From NCBI GenBank assembly GCA_022360715.1, contig JAKSCG010000191.1:1-64000 (forward strand): a stretch of DNA of 64,000 nt, given 5' to 3'. This document shows positions 61,173 to 64,000 of this stretch, in pieces. Every line of letters begins with the position of its first letter. The first letter of the stretch is position 1. Both the position numbers and the translations under genes were made by a program. This stretch comes from Halanaerobiales bacterium (GTDB taxonomy: Bacteria > Bacillota > Halanaerobiia > Halanaerobiales > DTU029). The notes beneath the pieces were generated by a model. The model worked only from the letters and a program-made list of their open reading frames with translations. It searched no databases and was not told the DNA's origin.

Positions 61173-61898
61173 CTATTTTTCGTGCAAAAGTATCTTAACA
61201 ATCATCTGCATATAATTGAAGATATCATCTTGTCGGATCGTCCGCTCACTCTGTCCTCTTCCAATCTTTATCTCTTCAATCACCGTAGCGGGTTTATCGG
61301 CTAATAAATAGATCCGATCAGCCAGTAAGACCGCTTCTTCCGGGTCATGGGTTATTAATAAAAGGCTAGTGCCATATTTTCCCTGATAATCCAGGAGCAT
61401 CTTGCGCAGCTTTATCTTCAAGAGGGGATCGACTGATTTAAAGGGTTCGTCCAGCAACATAAAATCAGGTCTGATTGCCAGAGCCCTAATCAACTCCAGC
61501 CTTTGTTTCATCCCCCCACTTAACTGGTCCGGGTAATTATCTTTAAAATGCTCGAGTCCACTATCTTTTAATAAAGACTGCCGGGTCTCTGCTGCTTCTG
61601 ACCCGTTCAAAAAATTCCGCTGCACAAAACTAAGATTTTCTTCAACCCTTTTCCAGGGTAGAAAACGGGGTTCCTGAAAGACATAACCCACCCTTAATTG
61701 CGGCAATAAACGGACCTTGCCCGCATCAGCTTTGCTCAAACCGGCAATAATTCGAAAGAGAGTGGTTTTACCGCAGCCTGACGGTCCCAACAGACAGACT
61801 ATTTCCCGCCGGGACAGTGCTAGCGACAAGCAATTGATAATCAAATGGGAATCATAATATTTTTGGATACCTTCAACCTCCAGTATTTGCTCAGTCAT
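61173..61898 (-). CDS. ABC transporter ATPase (SsuB/TauB type)
   Basis: About 241 residues. Walker A GPSGCGKTT (about 33-41), Q-loop FQEPRFLPW, signature LSGGMKQRLELIRAL, Walker B FMLLDEPFKSVDP and H-loop THDPEEA are all intact. The MKQR signature and VDP are typical of nitrate/sulfonate/taurine importers. ATG at 61898 is used because GGTGGAG lies just before it; it overlaps the permease stop by 8 bases. Confidence 0.9.
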   Translation of the reverse strand: MTEQILEVEGIQKYYDSHLIINCLSLALSRREIVCLLGPSGCGKTTLFRIIAGLSKADAGKVRLLPQLRVGYVFQEPRFLPWKRVEENLSFVQRNFLNGSEAAETRQSLLKDSGLEHFKDNYPDQLSGGMKQRLELIRALAIRPDFMLLDEPFKSVDPLLKIKLRKMLLDYQGKYGTSLLLITHDPEEAVLLADRIYLLADKPATVIEEIKIGRGQSERTIRQDDIFNYMQMIVKILLHEK

Positions 61899-62664
61899 TC
61901 TGTCTCCACCTTGTCGCATATTGCTGTAGTGGTCGGATCAACAGGTATTCAAAGATCAGCATTAGTCCAATTAAAACCAAGGTCCAGCCAAAGAGTTCCT
62001 CGGTCTCCAGATTGCTGTTAGCCATACTCAAAGCAAAACCGATTCCGGCGGAACTACCCAGGAACTCGGCAAAAATTGCTGCTTTCCAGGCAATAGCCAA
62101 CCCAATACTTACCGCAGATACCAGCTGATTGACCAACGAAGGAAGGTATATATTTAATATAATCTGCTTCTTACTAACTCGATAAACAGTGGCCATCTCA
62201 ATTAATCTCAGGTCTATTCCCTCCAGTCCGGTATAAATATTTAAGAAAATCACCGGCAGGGTAACGATAAAGATTAAAAAAATCGGGGTTATATCGTCGG
62301 CTATACCAAACCAGATCACGGCTAATACCAACCAGATCACCGGAGGAATAACCTGAATAATTGTAATTATCGGTCGGAATAAATAACGCCAGAACCTACT
62401 GGCATTAAGGAAAACCGCCAGGAGTAGACCGCTGAATATCGCGGCAGAATACCCCAGCAATGTCCTCCTTAATGTAATCAGTAAATTAGCAATTAATTGA
62501 CCGGACCGGCTAATTTCTTTTAAGGCTTGCCAGGTTTCACCCGGTGAAGGTAAGATTAAAGGGTTAAAACTGGCGGCAGCAAAATGCCAGATAATCAATA
62601 TCACCATTATTCCGACAGTACTGCTCACCAGTTTGAGACCTTTATTAGAAATAGAATGACTCAT
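61891..62664 (-). CDS. ABC transporter permease (SsuC/TauC type)
   Basis: About 257 residues with six helices. The coupling loop is near residues 160-185 (LIEMATVYRVSKKQIILNIY followed by LPSLVNQLVSA). It matches permeases of nitrate/sulfonate/thiamine-precursor importers. ATG at 62664 is preferred over a GTG at 62679. It overlaps the binding-protein gene by 20 bases, so expression is coupled. Confidence 0.9.
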   Translation of the reverse strand: MSHSISNKGLKLVSSTVGIMVILIIWHFAAASFNPLILPSPGETWQALKEISRSGQLIANLLITLRRTLLGYSAAIFSGLLLAVFLNASRFWRYLFRPIITIIQVIPPVIWLVLAVIWFGIADDITPIFLIFIVTLPVIFLNIYTGLEGIDLRLIEMATVYRVSKKQIILNIYLPSLVNQLVSAVSIGLAIAWKAAIFAEFLGSSAGIGFALSMANSNLETEELFGWTLVLIGLMLIFEYLLIRPLQQYATRWRQND

Positions 62665-63604
62665 CAGGCAATTTACCACCGATCATTTCCGGATAGATCT
62701 CCATTATCTCATTGAAGTAAAGCTCAATTAAGGGATTGCGCTCTTCATGAGGATAACAATTAAGATTAATCCGGGTAAATGATGCCTTGATTACCGGGGC
62801 CGGCATATTAAAGTATTTGGCGCCGAGAGCAGCCGCTTTTTCCGGGTTATTATTGACCCAGTTAACACCTTTTTTGTATAATTGATTAATTTCTCTGACC
62901 AGAGCCGGGTCTTGCTCAACCAATTTACCGGAAACAAAGAGTCCGACATAAGGGATTCGTCCCTCACCATGATGCAACTTAGCCCACTCTTCATTCAGAT
63001 CAAGGGAAAGAAATACATCATCGGTTTTGTTCAAAGTAACGGTTAACAAAGGCTCCGGCAGGATAATCGCATCTAACTGACCCAATTGAAAAGAGCGTGC
63101 ACCATTGGCCAGCGGTTTATAAACTAATTGTAGTTCAGTCGGATCAACCCCGTTTTCCCGGAGGAAATACCTGGCCAGAAAGTCCAGCGGACCGCCTTTT
63201 AAAGGCAGACCTAGGGTCATTCCCTTTAATTCCGGCCAGCTATCTATTTTGGCCCCCCTGGTCAGCAAATAATCAATCGCCCAGATGCTGACATCCATTA
63301 ACTTAACATCAATCCCCTTATTAAAAATCTTGGCTCCGACATTAACCCCGGTTATCATCAGGTCAATATCTCCTTTGGCAATCAAAGCATTAGCCCGATT
63401 CAGATCCGGTGAGATCTTAACCGTTAAATCAATATCTGCCCCGAGCAGTTCATTCTCTTCCATCCATAAAACCGGTAGAACAGCCACCGTGGGTGGGGAA
63501 TGCAGGATAATCTCTTTCTCCGCCGCCACTACCGTAAAATTAGTGATCAAAACCAGTAAAACAAAGGTCAAGACAATCAATAAAAACTTGTTAGTTCTCT
63601 GCAT
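62645..63604 (-). CDS. ABC solute-binding protein (SsuA/ThiY type)
   Basis: 319 residues. Signal peptide about 1-27 (LIVLTFVLLVLITNF, ending VVAAEK) without a lipobox cysteine. The fold is of the NMT1/SsuA class: PPTVAVLPVLWMEENELL, IAKGDIDLMITGVNVGAKIF, LKGMTLGLPLKGGPLDFLAR, QLGQLDAIILPEPLLTV. Ligands of this class include sulfonates, nitrate, thiamine precursors and riboflavin; the sequence does not decide. First gene of the importer. Confidence 0.88.
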   Translation of the reverse strand: MQRTNKFLLIVLTFVLLVLITNFTVVAAEKEIILHSPPTVAVLPVLWMEENELLGADIDLTVKISPDLNRANALIAKGDIDLMITGVNVGAKIFNKGIDVKLMDVSIWAIDYLLTRGAKIDSWPELKGMTLGLPLKGGPLDFLARYFLRENGVDPTELQLVYKPLANGARSFQLGQLDAIILPEPLLTVTLNKTDDVFLSLDLNEEWAKLHHGEGRIPYVGLFVSGKLVEQDPALVREINQLYKKGVNWVNNNPEKAAALGAKYFNMPAPVIKASFTRINLNCYPHEERNPLIELYFNEIMEIYPEMIGGKLPDESFYF

Positions 63605-63631
63605 CTTCGTATACCTCCTTAAGTATTATAA

Positions 63632-64000
63632 TTATCCGGCAGCTCCCCCGCCCCCACCGGCTCCTGAACCCCCAGCTCCGACCGTAGCGGTAGCACCGGT
63701 ATTTGCTGCTATAAAAGCAGTGCTAATCAAAAAATAGTCGATTACTTCTACCAAATCCATTGCAGTAAGTGTTTTATCAAGATTCGAAAGATCAAACTCC
63801 AGCCACTCCGGCAGTTTAAAATCATCAGCCTTTTTAAATAATTTTCTGTACTTGGTCAAAGTATAACTGGTAAAGTTTTTATGGATAATAATATATTCCA
63901 ACTCATTAAGGAAAAACTGTAAAGACCGTTCTGCTTTCTGCTGCTTAACCATCAGGTCCAGTTCTTCCTTCTTCCCATCTAGTTGTCTCTCTATCTTTTC
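63632..64000 (-). CDS. C-terminal part of an unrecognised coiled-coil protein with Gly-rich tail
   Basis: The frame enters from the right edge (no stop up to base 64000) and gives at least 122 residues. It begins as a charged coiled coil (EKIERQLDGKKEELDLMVKQ), then a helical domain (LNELEYIIIHKNFTSYTLTK, FKLPEWLEFDLSNLDKTL), a short hydrophobic stretch (VEVIDYFLISTAFIAAN), and an Ala/Gly tail (GAGGSGAGGGGGAAG). The ATG at 63952 is internal to the open frame, not a likely start. It ends 28 bases before the importer genes. Family not recognised. Confidence 0.6.
   Translation of the reverse strand, partial: EKIERQLDGKKEELDLMVKQQKAERSLQFFLNELEYIIIHKNFTSYTLTKYRKLFKKADDFKLPEWLEFDLSNLDKTLTAMDLVEVIDYFLISTAFIAANTGATATVGAGGSGAGGGGGAAG

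Noticed and set aside
1-64000. CRISPR arrays, tRNA or rRNA genes, insertion sequences
   Set aside because: No regularly spaced repeats, rRNA-like or tRNA-like sequence, or transposase frame was seen by eye on either strand.

Overview
The window reads as chromosomal DNA of a low-GC, strictly anaerobic, saccharolytic member of the Bacillota. Support comes from strong Shine-Dalgarno sites (with frequent TTG/GTG starts), consensus TTGACA-17-TATAAT promoters, an S-box (SAM-I) riboswitch, a GEMM c-di-GMP riboswitch, a Spo0E-like small protein, ferredoxin-dependent 2-oxoacid oxidoreductase genes and an Mrp-type cation antiporter. All five ABC solute-binding proteins have ordinary signal peptides without a lipobox cysteine. 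That would suit a diderm firmicute with a periplasm, such as the Halanaerobiales; this placement is an inference. Almost every gene lies on the minus strand. No rRNA, tRNA, CRISPR array or insertion sequence was seen.

Layout by region. 1-8.8 kb: a carbohydrate uptake cluster with a partial DUF5696 protein, an NHL/TPR/Yip1 membrane protein, two MalG/MalF-type permeases, a 982-residue binding protein with extra N-terminal sandwich-like domains, and a GntR-LacI hybrid regulator that probably represses itself through a TTGATA-type palindrome. 8.9-12.6 kb: methionine importer metN-metI-metQ-metQ under an S-box with a clear antiterminator/terminator switch. 12.7-29.2 kb: nine consecutive ABC half-exporters on one strand, two of them split by single-base frameshifts, with a consensus promoter at the head and a second internal one. 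No obvious substrate gene is present. 29.5-33.4 kb: bioY with a BirA-type box, degV, cysC-sat, and two small genes including a Spo0E-like one.

33.46-34.29 kb: a 194-residue tyrosine recombinase of FimB/FimE size, flanked by perfect 24-bp inverted repeats. This looks like a self-contained invertible element next to the Spo0E-like gene. 34.4-40 kb: an mrp operon (E-F-G-[A-tail+B fusion]-C-D-D). 40.1-48.2 kb: a LacI-regulated disaccharide cluster (binding protein, two permeases, GH65 phosphorylase, beta-phosphoglucomutase) with identical 14-bp operators before both lacI and the binding-protein gene. 48.2-55.1 kb: PHP phosphoesterase, YdcF-like protein, YjbQ (no canonical start codon), an SPFH protein, a Cache chemoreceptor behind a c-di-GMP riboswitch, and a LysM-M23 peptidase. 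55.2-64 kb: a long operon running from a coiled-coil protein through an SsuABC-like importer, a fucose-isomerase-like protein, a HAD phosphatase and RmlC/RmlB-type sugar-nucleotide enzymes to korA-korB.

Functionally the window is dominated by transport: two sugar importers, one methionine importer, one sulfonate/nitrate-type importer, a cation antiporter and the exporter array. The two most unusual regions are the exporter array and the recombinase cassette.
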